Part shown: piece by piece, positions 34,094 through 43,796 of the stretch
Position numbering within the stretch: position 1 is the stretch's first letter
Layout: each line of letters starts with the position of its first letter
DNA from: Acanthamoeba sp. SK_2022b
Lineage: Eukaryota > Discosea > Longamoebia > Acanthamoebidae
Reading direction: 5' to 3'
Assembly (NCBI GenBank): GCA_027943245.1
Contig: JANDJZ010000016.1
Coordinates: forward strand, 186,001 to 250,000
DNA: 64,000 bases
Notes under the pieces: generated by a model
The model's database searches: none
Told to the model about the DNA's origin: nothing
The model's input: only the letters and a program-made list of their open reading frames with translations
Translations under genes and position numbers: made by a program

Positions 34094-34767
34094 TTACCTC
34101 CTCTTCTTAGGAGTCGCGGCGGAGGCTTCGAGCGCCTTCTTTTGGAAGCTCTGAGACACTTGGCTCATCCAGTACAAAAGGCCCATCGAAAAGAGGAAGC
34201 TGTGTGGAGAGGCAGCATGAGCATCAGCCACTCTTGCGCGATGAGACCGACCAACTTACCAAGTAGTGACGCAAACTCTGTGGACGGTCGCGGCAGCGCC
34301 CATGGCTACAACCAAGCTCATAATCACTGCGCACACCACAAGGAAGTTGGCAAGAAGCAGCCAGCAAATGCGGGCGAGCAAGCTTACCTTCAATCCATCC
34401 GCTCTCGCGCTCTTTGAGATTGCCAATGATCTGTGAAAAAACAGTGAGTAGTGGCGCTGAGCCGGCTCATCTTCGGGCTACGGAAGGGAGGGCGGTACAA
34501 GAAGAGAAAAGAAGAAGAGAAGGGAGCTGACAAAGCCACCAAGAATGGTGAACTTCTCAGATGAGGCGAAGACAGGGGCCCAGAGACGCAGAGCCGAGAA
34601 GGTCAACACGAAGAGGAGGGCAGAGACAACCACAGTCTGAGTTGCCGAAGGTTGCCCTATGTGGAACGATCACGAAATTAATGCAGGGGGGGGGATGTCA
34701 GGCTATTTCGTGCAAACCGGCGAAGCCGCATGCGAGTAACCCACAAGCCAGTTGAGAGCGCACCCAT
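34094..34767 (-). CDS. KRTCAP2: Keratinocyte-associated protein 2, oligosaccharyltransferase subunit
   Basis: Small multi-spanning subunit of the ER oligosaccharyltransferase complex. Minus-strand exons give a first membrane helix TVVVSALLFVLTFSALRLW, then ASSEKFTILGGFVS, QIIGNLKERESGWIE, a helix LLANFLVVCAVIMSLVVAMG and HRVCVTT, followed by FLFSMGLLYWMSQVSQSFQK and the basic tail SAATPKKRR (stop 34094-34096). Human KRTCAP2 has the same HRVCVTT-CFIFSMVGLYYI signature and basic end. The start uses ATGG|GTGCGC spliced to GGCAACC (M-G-Q-P-S-A-T), placing the ATG at 34765-34767; this first junction is the least certain point. Confidence 0.82.
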
Positions 34768-34887
34768 TGTGCTGTAATGGCAGTATCAGATGATCTGGTT
34801 GGACAGAGAACAAAAGAACGACAGGAAAAAAAGACAGAAAAAGTCTATGTGGTTCGTGGCCAGGCCAACAGACAAATCGACGGTTTT

Positions 34888-35085
34888 TGTGGTTGTATGT
34901 TGTGATGTAGTGGTGATGTTGTGATGATGTGGTAATGTTGTGGTGATGTTGAGATGTTGTGGTTGTGTGGTGGTAATGTTATGGTGAGGTTGTGACAATT
35001 TTGTGGTGATGTTGTAATGTTATGGTGATGTAGTGGAGATGTGATGATGGTGATGTAATGGAGCTGTTGTGATGGTGTTGTAGGT
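34888..35085. repeat. GTGATGTT-type minisatellite
   Basis: About 200 bp of imperfect tandem units built on GTTGTGGTGAT and GTGATGTTGTAAT. Reverse-complement units (ATCACCACAAC) occur at 35279-35296, so hairpins are possible. It lies between KRTCAP2 and the MULE insertion. A run of 17 A at 35236-35252 follows. Confidence 0.8.
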
Positions 35086-35343
35086 AATGGCCTCCTTCTG
35101 AGGTGATGTTTAAACTCATTAGCACACTACACACAGCACATGAGAATGAAAATGGGGGGGGGCAAACCCTGAGATTGTTGCTGGTGTTGGCCTTGCTTTG
35201 TTCTTGCACACCAACCAAGAGCTTGACCTTGGCCAAAAAAAAAAAAAAAAAGTGGGTACAGTAAACCACAATATCACCATGTCATCACCACAACATCGTC
35301 ACAATAATGTTGTAATATAGTGGTGATTGTGTGGTACGTGGTA

Positions 35344-35352
35344 CAATACTTT
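35344..35352. repeat. Target-site duplication, left copy
   Basis: CAATACTTT directly abuts the left terminal inverted repeat and is repeated exactly at 37493-37501. Confidence 0.9.
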
Positions 35353-37492
35353 GGTTGGGGTGACTGGCGCAGACATTGCAGACAGACAAACAGACGTCTG
35401 CGTTGTCTGCAAAATTTACTTGGCACTTTTTTTTTATTGTCTGCTTTCTTTGTTGCTCGCCCCCACATCGCTCGCCCCCACATCGCTCGCCCCCTCCAGT
35501 CGCGGCCTCTTCTCTGCTTGTGCAAGTTCCCAGCTCCTCCAGCAGCACTCACCATGCTTGCAGTTGCGCTTGTTTTTGCATCTGTGCCCACAGCTCTCCT
35601 TCTTCCTCTTCTCTTGGTTCTCATGTACCCACGATTTCCTCTTTGCTGCTGATGGCACATGCTGGGGTGATGACCGCTTCACAGTTGCATAGTTCTTCAG
35701 CCCTTTCTGTTGATTCGCCTTCTGCTCTCCCATGAGGTACTAGATTGAATCTTCTTCAGTGCAGTCTGCCGATCAAACTAAATTAACTAAATTATAATTG
35801 AAAAGCAAGTAAATAGCAGCTCACGAACCTCTTGTTCTTCATACAGGAGCTTGACAGCCTGATCGACACCTAAAGTGGGTGATGGGCGCACCTCTTGGTG
35901 ATTCTGGATATGGTTATGCCAGCCTTTGGCAATCGCGCTCCCTGAAGGCAGATGCTCATTGTGGCAGCAGCCAAAGTGAGCCCACAGTGCCAGGTTGAAG
36001 TGCTGGAGCCATGTTGATTTGAAGTACTTGCGGTACTCGGGCAGCCTCTTCTCCCACTTCAAAAGAAAGATCTTCACCTCTATCTCAAACTCTTCTTTCA
36101 TCTCCTTCTCCCACACCACTCTCAGATCTTCCTTAAAGCTTTCTGTCTCCTCATCACTCACTCCATATCCTCGCACATGATGTACATTGCAGAGCACAAA
36201 GTGGAATTGATCACCAAGATTCAGGCAGTTGAACGCGGCAGTCAATGCTTGCCAAAGGGCTTCCTCAAAGTCAGAGACGACAGCTGTGAGCTGGAGGTTC
36301 TGCTGACACCGCGACTTCACCAGCTCGAAGAACGACCGGTACGTTTCCTCTTTCTTCGAGTTTCCTAGTAAGAAAGCACACGGCAGAGTGACACCATTTA
36401 CGTCAATGATGGTTGTCAACATGAGCCCAAGCTCACAGAAATCAAATGTGCCGTCTATTGCTGCCCATGTTGTGTGCTGCAGGTGGTCAAGGGCCTCAAC
36501 GTTGGCCAGGACAATTTTGACTTCAGGGAAGACCTCAATGAGCTGCAGGAAGTGTTGTTGATAGTCATAGATAATGCCGTGAATCGCGTCTGCCGAAGGA
36601 AGGCCGGCGACTACCTGGTGGTACTATATTAGTCAATGTTTGCCTTTTTCATGTGGGTTTTCCTAATTTACCTTCCGACGGATGTACTTGATCTGCTCCA
36701 GGGACGGGATGGTCCGTGCATTCGGCGAGTAGTTGGCTGGGTGTTCTTGGATCAACTGGTCTTGAATTTGTGTGGCCCTCTTCCCTTGTGCTGCAAGACT
36801 GAACGTACGTTCACGAGTTGATGCACACAAGGGGCCACGCGCAGGTGGAGCATGCAAGTGCACCCCTACAAACTTAAAGTGTTTGTTGCTTGGGCTCTGC
36901 TGCACCCAGTACGTAGCTGATAGGTGTTTAATAAACTGTTTTTCTTGCATGAAAGTGTTGCATCTTACCTGTGCATTGCATGGCTTCACACTTGTAGTAG
37001 GTACGTGGAAAGCTTTCTTTTCAGTGGTGATCATCAATCGGCCAAAGGTGGGGCTTTGTTCCCAGATGCCGCCACTTGAACCTTTCATATGTTTGTTGGT
37101 TATTGGGGAACTGTTGATGGTTAGCTTAAACAAAACCGTTTGATTAAGCAAAAGCAAGTTGTACTTCAATCTCATCTTCGGTAAAGAGCTCACGGGAGGT
37201 TGGTGAAGCAAAAAAACTCGGGGAGATGGTACAAGATCCAGGAGAAGATAAAAGGTTGTTGATGTTCATGGTGTGAGGAAGTGTGAAGATAACTAGAGTA
37301 TTGTTTGTCAAAGGTTTTTATTGTGCTTTGTCTTCGTTTGGCGCCTTTTTATTCATGAAGCTCCGCTTGGCCTACGTTGTCGCCTCTTTCGCTCTGGCCA
37401 ATTTGTCTGCGACTGTGTCTGCAATAACACATTTTGCGGGGAGGAATTTGTCTGCGTGTCTGTCTGCAATGTCTGCGCCAGTCACCCCAACC
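35353..37492. mobile_element. MULE (Mutator-like) DNA transposon, 2140 bp, full length
   Basis: Both ends begin GGTTGGGGTGACTGGCGCAG, and the first 36 bp are identical as an inverted repeat (35353-35388 and 37457-37492). A 9 bp direct duplication flanks the element, as expected for Mutator-like transposition. Between the ends lies a minus-strand transposase gene (35434-37269). The exact duplication implies a fairly recent insertion between KRTCAP2 and the isoleucyl-tRNA synthetase gene. Confidence 0.92.
35434..37269 (-). pseudogene. MULE transposase with WRKY/GCM1-like zinc finger; one in-frame stop
   Basis: Exon 1 (MNINNLLSSPGSCTISPS ... FTEDEIE) joins TYERFKWRHLGTKPH and SFPRTYYKCEAMQC, then YWVQQSPSNKHFKFVGVHLHAPPA. 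The Cys-x4-Cys ... His-x-His layout fits WRKY/GCM1-type fingers. Next exons give GLPSADAIHGIIYDYQQHF and the MULE domain: AAIDGTFDFCEL (first Asp), LTAVVSDFEEAL (second Asp) and CNVHHVRGYG. The C-terminal exon (35434-35735) has CGHRCKNKRNCKHGECC, a compact Cys/His motif. All introns are GT-AG. A TGA at 37021-37023 interrupts the first zinc-finger exon, so this copy is probably inactive unless an unseen splice avoids it. Confidence 0.78.
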
Positions 37493-37501
37493 CAATACTT
37501 T
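37493..37501. repeat. Target-site duplication, right copy
   Basis: CAATACTTT, identical to 35344-35352, immediately outside the right inverted repeat. Confidence 0.9.
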
Positions 37502-37606
37502 ATATCACCCAAGCAACAGGACAACTGTGTTGGGAGTTGAAAAAGTGGATAGACTCTTGGAATGCTTAGCGATTGGGCAGGAGGCCAACGGTTACAAAAG
37601 GACACC

Positions 37607-40600
37607 TTAGTTGGCATGCGGGTGGAGGTGGTCATAGCAATCGGCAGAGGACAGGAAGATGTCCTCGCCCAGCACCAGCTCCACAGTGGCATCGTCGACC
37701 GGGAAGGCCACCTTGCCGTTCTCCGTGAGGGCACGCTTGACGCTCTCAGGATTTCGCGTGGCCACGAAGAGCTGAAGGTTGCGGGCGTACTTCTCGCTGG
37801 GGCACTTCTTGGCGAGGGCCGTCTGGTCGAAGGCGAACGTAGCACGGATGATGTGGACGCGCACCTTCGAGCCATTGCCGACGTTCTCGTTGGTGTGGAG
37901 GACGGAGAGGTAGTGGATGGGCAGATGAGCAGCGGAGAGAATGGGGTACTTGGCCGTCTGACGGAAATAGGCTTGGTGAGAATCGAGCAGGCTCTTAAGC
38001 TCGTCCTTATCCTCGATGACCTCGACGAAGATCTCGACGGGGTCGCTAACGACGAGGCCCGCCTTCTTCTTGAGCTTCTGCGCTCGGTTGATGAGCTCGC
38101 GGGCAAGACCCTCGCGCCTCATCGACTCCTCGACCGTCAGGTTGAGCACGACGAGGGCCTGGTCGGTCCACACGGCCTCGAACGCAGCATTGTCGCCCTT
38201 GAACTCGCGGATGATCTGGCAAGAGAGAATGTAAGCCAACTTGCCAAATGAACAGAAAAGTCTAGTAAGCGGTAACAAAGCTTTTCAGTAGGAAGGCAGT
38301 AGGTTAATTTTGTATATCTCATCGAGAGTTCTCAACCAGATGTACCATTCATCACTATGCGTTTGGTTTGGGTGAGGGGGAGGTGAGAGAGGAGGCATCG
38401 GCGCACCTTGACGTCATCCATGGTGAGCTCGTGACCCTCCACGGTGAGCTTGGCATTCTGACGGAACTCGTTGATCTGCTCGTGGGCGAGGTCTGCGCAA
38501 GTCGAAGAACATCGCGAACAGCAAGTGGATTAGTCGCAGGGAACACGAAACACGCCCAGGAGCGGCCAAACGAAAACGTATGTGGGAATGCGTCAGACAG
38601 TACGAATACAAAGCGAAATATTTCATCCGATTCAACGCTGAAATGTTCATCACTCGGGGGCAAGAGAAGAGGAAAAGAGGGCACTAAGAGGAGAGGGCGA
38701 GCGTACTGAGCACGGCCTGCGCGACCTTGTTCACGTCCTTGCCGAGGCGAGGACCCAGCCTCTTCCTGTCGGGCTCGGCGCGCGTGCGCACGAACGGACC
38801 CTCGTCGGCGGTCGCCACTGCAGATCTGATGTTAAGCTCCTGTATATCAGTAGAGAGCGCGTGTCAGTCGCACAGAACGAGAGTCAAAAAACCTTCCCAA
38901 GACAGAGCCCAAGAGAGGGGTAGTATTATTATCAGTTTAGAAAAGGTCAATCAACAGTATAGTTCTGTCTGGGGCGACAACAAGAGTCATCATGCTTACA
39001 CACACCCCCCCGCGCCACTTGTATTTATACAAATAGTGAAGGGAAGAGAGAAGCACTTACCGCGCGGATGTACGAGGCCAGAGACTCGAGGGACTTGAGA
39101 AGCTTCTCGTTGGCGCTCACGACAGTGAGATCGATGAGCGGGTACTGTGGCAACAGAATGGAAGATGAGGTGAGTTCAGTGGGACAGTGAAGAGGGGAGG
39201 GGGAAAATAAAACGAGTAGAATTGTCAGAACTTCTTAGAGGTTTGGAACCCACAGTGTAAATTCGGGCCAGAGTTGTTGCATCATCTGAAAGCGCAAAGA
39301 GACGAGGTGAAGGAGAAAAAATAGTACCTTGAGGGGCATCTTCCTCCTGTCCCTGGCGGCGCGACCGAGTTCGATGGTGCTCTGCATGTGGGCGACAGAT
39401 TCCTCGATCTCGAGGTTGATGAATTCGTCGCGGGGAGTGGGGAACATGATGTAGTGCACGCTGTCCTCGCGCTGGTCGACCGGCAGCAACACGCGGAGGT
39501 TCTGGTAGAGGTACTCGGTGAAGAAGGGCGTGAAGGGCGCCATCGCCTTAGTGATGGTCAAGATGACGATGAAGAGGGTGTTGAGGGCGTAGAGTCGCTC
39601 CTGATCACCGTCATTTCCCTGTTATGCAATGCAGAGAGAGCAAGTCAGCATATGACCCACAGCTAGGGCGGATGAGAAGATGAAGAATTATTTGTCAGAA
39701 CTTCTTAGAGGTTTGGAACCCACAGTGTAAATTCGGGCCAGAGTTGTTGCATCATCTGATATTAAGAGGAAGGGGACAAACAAACGAGAGAACGAAACTT
39801 ACCCTGATGCGCTTGCGGTTGAGCCGGATGTACCAGTTCGTGAGCTGATCGATGAAGCTGACCAGTTTGGGCACCACGGTATAGAGGCGGTAGGCTGTGA
39901 TGGGGAGAGAAGAGAGTGAGTGTCCCGAAGTTATCCTTGGTCTCGCCCAGTGGGGTCAAAGCTTCAGGAAAGACAGTGGTTGACTCCGAGAAAGGTATAA
40001 TCTCCCAACGCATTCTTAAAAGCAATCCACCATCGTATAGTGGGCTTTCAATGGGTATTGTTGGTGATCTCTCGAGAGTCGAATCACCGTTCGCGCAGTG
40101 AAGGGGGAGGTGCGTACCAGCCATTTCCTCCTGGACGAACTTGAGCAGAGAGTTGGTCAAGGAGAGGATCCACTTGTCCATCACGTTGTTGGAGGCCTGA
40201 GCCACTTGCTCATCGGGGACGAACTGGCCACCGGACTAGGGAGAAGAACGCAGGTGTCAGCACAAAACGGTGCGCCACAACCGTAAGGAAAACAGCGTGG
40301 GGGTGATGATAGGCCGGTACGTACGGCTCCAAGCTGCTCGACTCCCTGCGCGAAGAACCGGTAGGCGTTGAACCAGGGCAGGAACACGTCCCTGACGACG
40401 TCCTTGACGCCCTTCTCCACGAACCGGAGCTCCTCGCCGCGCACGACGGGCGAGTTGATCAGGTAGAGCCTGAGCGAGTCGGCGCCGTACTGGTCGATAA
40501 CGATCACAGGGTCGGGATAGTTCTTGAGCCTCTTGCTCATCTTCTTGCCATCACTGCAGACAAAATGTCATCAGCGATCGGGCAACAAAAGCAATGAATA

Positions 40601-43600
40601 ATAAGTAGAGGGAAAGAAAATGAACGAGGGTGATATTATCAGTTTAGAAAAGGTCAATCAACAGTATAGTTCTGTCTGGGGCGACAACAAGAGTCATCAT
40701 GCTTGACCCTCGCCCTTTGAAATGAATCAGAGAAAGAGAGAAGGACAAGCGTACGCAGCGAGGACAAGACCGTTCACGATCAGGTTCTTGAAGGGGGGCT
40801 TGTTGAAGAGAGCAGTCGAAAGGACCAGGAGAGTGTAGAACCAACCACGGGTCTGAAGGAGAGCAAGAGAGGGTCAGCGAACAAAGCAAACAAAAAAGTC
40901 GCTTGAGCAAATCAAACGATTAAAAGGTGTTCAGTAGGAAGGCAGTAGGTTAATTTTGTATATCTCATCGAGAGACCTCAACCAGATGTACCATTCATCA
41001 AGACCGGAGAAAGAGAAAATGAAAAAGGAAAGAAGCGAGCTGCGCACCTGATCGATGCCCTCAGCGATGAAGTCGGCAGGGAAGGTCTTAGAGAAGAGCT
41101 CCTTGTTCTCGAAGGGATAGTGGACTTGGGCGTAGGGCATGCTGCCGCTCTCGAACCAGCAGTCGAACACCTCCTCGGTCCTTCGGAGGACACCGCGCCC
41201 AGAAGGCGAAGGGATGGTGAGGTCGTCCACGCTCTCACGGTGGAGATCGGTGATCTTCTTGCCCGTGAGCTCCTCCAGCTTTTGGATGGAACCAACGCAA
41301 ATCATCTGGAAAGAGAAGACTGAGTCAATCACCCGTGATGAGCGAGGCGGAGCCGGGGGTAGTTCGCTGGTACCTCCTCTGGATGGTCGGGGTTTACCCA
41401 CATCGGGATGGGAGTGCCCCAGAAACGGTTTCGCGAAACGGCCCAGTCGCGAGCGCCCTCAAGCCAGTTGTGGAAACGCTTCTCCTTGACCCACGCAGGC
41501 ACCCAGTAGGTCTCCTCGTTGTTCTTCAACAGGCCCTCCTTGATCTTCTCAACAGCCACGAACCAGCTGGGCACGACTCGATAGATCAACGGGGTGTCAG
41601 ACCTGCGGGACACGCGATAGGAGAACGAATTGTGAGAAAGAGGGTAACAAGAGAGCACCGTGGAGTGGCTCGAATGGTGTATCAGAAATGCTAGAAAAGT
41701 GTCTAATCACAAGGATTCATTCTAGAGGTGTCTTATTTTTCTCATCACGTGACGTATTTTATCTGGGACGGCAAAGAGGGGTGGAGGAGGCGTACCGCCA
41801 GCAGAAAGGATAGTTGTGGAGAATGGTGCCGCTCTGCACCATTCGCTTGTTGGTCTTAAGCCTCTTGATGATCTCGATGTCAGCATCCTTGACGTAGACT
41901 CCCTTGTAGTCGGTAACTTCCTCCGTGAAGCGTCCGTTGGCATCGACGGGGCACGGAACGCCCTGACCGCCCTTCTTGATGACCTTGCCCTCCTCGCACA
42001 CCCGGAAATCGTCCTCACCAAACGCGGGGGCGCAGTGAACAACGCCGGTACCAGAATCGGACGTGACATACGAATCGGCCAGCACCCGGAAAGCTCCGTT
42101 CTCGCGTTCCTGCACAAGAACAGTGGTCTCGTGGTCAGTTTACCCGTGCATGGTGGCTCACTAAGCGAGCTCGTTTGATTTTAAATGGCTCAGGAGGTTG
42201 AGTGTGTCAACACCTTGCTGACGCAATTGCTGAATTTGATGGTCAAATAGCATCATTGTAGGTGGTGTGATATGTGGGAGGTTGAAGGAGGCGGGAATAC
42301 CTTCTCGAAGTAGGGGAAGAGAGGCACGTATTGCTTGCCCTTCAGCTGAGCGCCCTTGAACTTGTCGAGCACCTCGTACTGGTCCTCAGGCTTACTCTTC
42401 TTCGTGGGCGGATAGAGTTGAGCAATACGCGCTTCGCACATGATGTACACCTCGCCAGTCTTCTTGTCTACAAAGAGAGTGCGCGAGTGAGTTGGTAGGC
42501 TGTCGCTGTAGCGAGGGGGGGGGGAAGCGCGTACCTTTGAGCTTCACATAGTCGAACTCGGGGTTGACGCAAAGCGCCAAGTTGCTGGGAAGGGTCCAGG
42601 GCGTGGTGGTCCAGGCAAGCAGCTTGGTCTCGGGCTCATCCACGAGAGGGAACGAAACCACGACTGTGCACAAAACGACGCGTCAGCAAGGTGTACAGCA
42701 ACACAAAGGCCAGGTGGTGTTGAGATGCAACGGTGTGTAGAAACCCCATTACGTTCGTGTGCCCAAAAGGACACACAAACAAGAGAACGGTGCGTTTCGT
42801 CGCTCTACCCCATATTTTGACACCCAACAGAGGTTTACACCCCCTGAAGGGCAACACTAATGGGGAACTTTGTGCTGGTAGTGGTAGTGAAGTGGATGCG
42901 AGAAGGGAGGAGAAACGAACCAGCAGGGTCCCTGACCTCGCGGTAGGCCATGTTCGCCTCAAAGTTGGAAAGGGGAGTGGTGCAACCAACTGAGTAGGGC
43001 ATGACCTGTTTAATCACACGCGTAAAAAGGGTCGTGGTGAGATGAGGCGCTGAAATGGAAGAACGGCAGAGCCGCACCTTGAAACCGCGGTACACGAGTT
43101 CCTTTTCGGAGAGCTCATTGAACACCCACCACACGCTCTCCATGAAGGACGGATCGAGCGTCTTGTAGTCGTTCTTGAAATCAATCCACCGACCCAGCCG
43201 GCCGACAATCTTCTCCCACTCCGAGGAGTAGCGCATCACAATCTTGCGGCACTCAGCGTTGTACTTGGGAATCCCCAACTTGAGGACGTCATCGCGAGTT
43301 TTAATGCCAAGCTCTTTGTCGATTTCAAACTCGATCGGAAGTCCTATGAGAGGTTGGTGTAAGGCAAAGATCGAAGCCGTAGAAGAGAATGTGGTACAGC
43401 CATACCATGAGTGTCCCAACCAAATCGCCGGGTCACATGATGACCAGTCTGATGGGCGTAGCGGGTAACCGTATCCTGCGAACAAAGGGTAAGTATAAAT
43501 GAGGAGAAAAAAGTAACAGCAACAAGTGTGCTTTTTACCTTGATGGTGCCGGCAAGGATGTGGCCGTAGTGCGGCAAACCAGTGGCAAAGGGCGGTCCAT

Positions 43601-43796
43601 CATAAAAGGAGTACTCGGGCTTACCCTCGGAACGTCGGAGTGACTCTTGGAATGCGTCGATCTTCTGCCAGTAGGCCAAGATCTTCTCTTCCGTCTTCGG
43701 GAACGAGATGCTCTCCGGAACTGTTGGATGCGACCATGGCGGGGTGAGATGGCGCCAAGACAGAGCGGAGAGCGCGAGGAACGTACCGGCCTCCAT
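37607..43796 (-). CDS. IARS1: Cytosolic isoleucyl-tRNA synthetase
   Basis: Charges tRNA-Ile with isoleucine. Exons on the minus strand follow eukaryotic cytosolic IleRS from [20 protein letters not shown] through the HIGH-type motif (PHYGHILAG), FGWDTHG, the editing domain ([33 protein letters not shown]), [20 protein letters not shown], the KMSKS loop ([11 protein letters not shown]), the anticodon-binding part (ELIN-type: [14 protein letters not shown]) and a C-terminal domain ending [11 protein letters not shown] at 37607. About 18 exons are present. Short introns (60-80 nt) are plain; those of about 180-260 nt nearly all contain snoRNA-like sequences in sense orientation. ATG 43794-43796 matches the family start; an in-frame upstream extension ([13 protein letters not shown]) is possible. 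The MULE lies just beyond the 3' end. Confidence 0.94.
38280..38360 (-). ncRNA. Intronic box C/D snoRNA, type A copy 1
   Basis: Minus strand: box C GTGATGA (38349-38355), box D CTGA (38285-38288), about 75 nt, inside an IleRS intron. The guide just before box D is CCTACTGCCTTCC, complementary at 12 of 13 positions to the conserved 18S rRNA segment GGAAGGCAGCAGG (recalled). The nucleotide five before box D points to the first A of GGAAGG, the site I recall as guided by yeast snR52. Confidence 0.8.
38588..38658 (-). ncRNA. Intronic box C/D snoRNA, single copy
   Basis: Box C GTGATGA (38647-38653) and box D CTGA (38593-38596) on the host strand, 54 nt apart. An internal CGGATGAAA may be box C'. 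It lies in the 38492-38705 intron of IleRS. Target not identified. Confidence 0.65.
38928..38998 (-). ncRNA. Intronic box C/D snoRNA, type B copy 1
   Basis: Box C ATGATGA (38987-38993) and box D CTGA (38932-38935) on the host strand. A nearly identical copy lies at 40635-40705. The core of about 62 nt is conserved while flanking intron sequence differs. Target not identified. Confidence 0.75.
39220..39290 (-). ncRNA. Intronic box C/D snoRNA, type C copy 1
   Basis: Box C-like ATGATGC (39279-39285) and box D CTGA (39225-39228). The 68 bp core is identical to 39691-39758. The guide CCTCTAAGAAGT next to box D is fully complementary to conserved 18S ACTTCTTAGAGG (recalled). The fifth nucleotide before box D points to the U I recall as the human U61 / yeast snR55 site. 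Confidence 0.8.
39690..39760 (-). ncRNA. Intronic box C/D snoRNA, type C copy 2
   Basis: Same 68 bp core as copy 1, in the adjacent upstream intron; box C-like at 39749-39755, box D at 39695-39698. One coding exon (about 39329-39620) lies between the copies. Confidence 0.8.
39918..40095 (-). ncRNA. Possible intronic H/ACA snoRNA
   Basis: On the host strand the intron folds as GGTGAT...ATCACC and other hairpins, has AGATTA as a possible H box (ANANNA), a 3' hairpin with GTCAA/TTGAC and CTCG/CGAG pairing, and ends in ACA three nucleotides before about 39918. The structure was judged by eye only. Confidence 0.35.
40635..40705 (-). ncRNA. Intronic box C/D snoRNA, type B copy 2
   Basis: Box C ATGATGA (40694-40700), box D CTGA (40639-40642). 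Near-identical to 38928-38998. Confidence 0.75.
40926..41006 (-). ncRNA. Intronic box C/D snoRNA, type A copy 2
   Basis: Box C TTGATGA (40995-41001), box D CTGA (40931-40934). The same 18S guide as copy 1 is kept (CCTACTGCCTTCC); two or three substitutions lie near the middle. Confidence 0.78.
41678..41754 (-). ncRNA. Intronic box C/D snoRNA, single copy
   Basis: Box C GTGATGA (41742-41748) and box D CTGA (41682-41685), with a short terminal pairing (GTG/CAC) outside them, in the 41604-41795 IleRS intron. Target not identified. Confidence 0.68.
42185..42261 (-). ncRNA. Intronic box C/D snoRNA, single copy
   Basis: Box C-like ATGATGC (42250-42256) and box D CTGA (42190-42193) on the host strand, in the 42109-42300 intron. 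Target not identified. Confidence 0.55.
42722..42890 (-). ncRNA. Possible intronic H/ACA snoRNA
   Basis: Host-strand intron sequence contains a strong hairpin, GTTTGTGTGTCC-TTTT-GGGCACACGAAC (with G-U pairs), a GC-rich upstream hairpin, and an ACA near the 3' end (CTACACACC). The H box is not clear. Confidence 0.35.

Noticed and set aside
34888..35300. CRISPR-like array
   Set aside because: Units are imperfect tandem repeats without unique spacers and the genome is eukaryotic; this is a minisatellite.
37562..38251. 229-codon plus-strand frame
   Set aside because: Antisense to the well-conserved last exon of isoleucyl-tRNA synthetase.
38937..40700. Interpreting the repeated intron segments as transposon fragments or introner elements
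   Set aside because: The repeated blocks end exactly around box C and box D motifs, lie inside longer introns rather than being whole introns, and two match rRNA guides, so snoRNAs explain them better.
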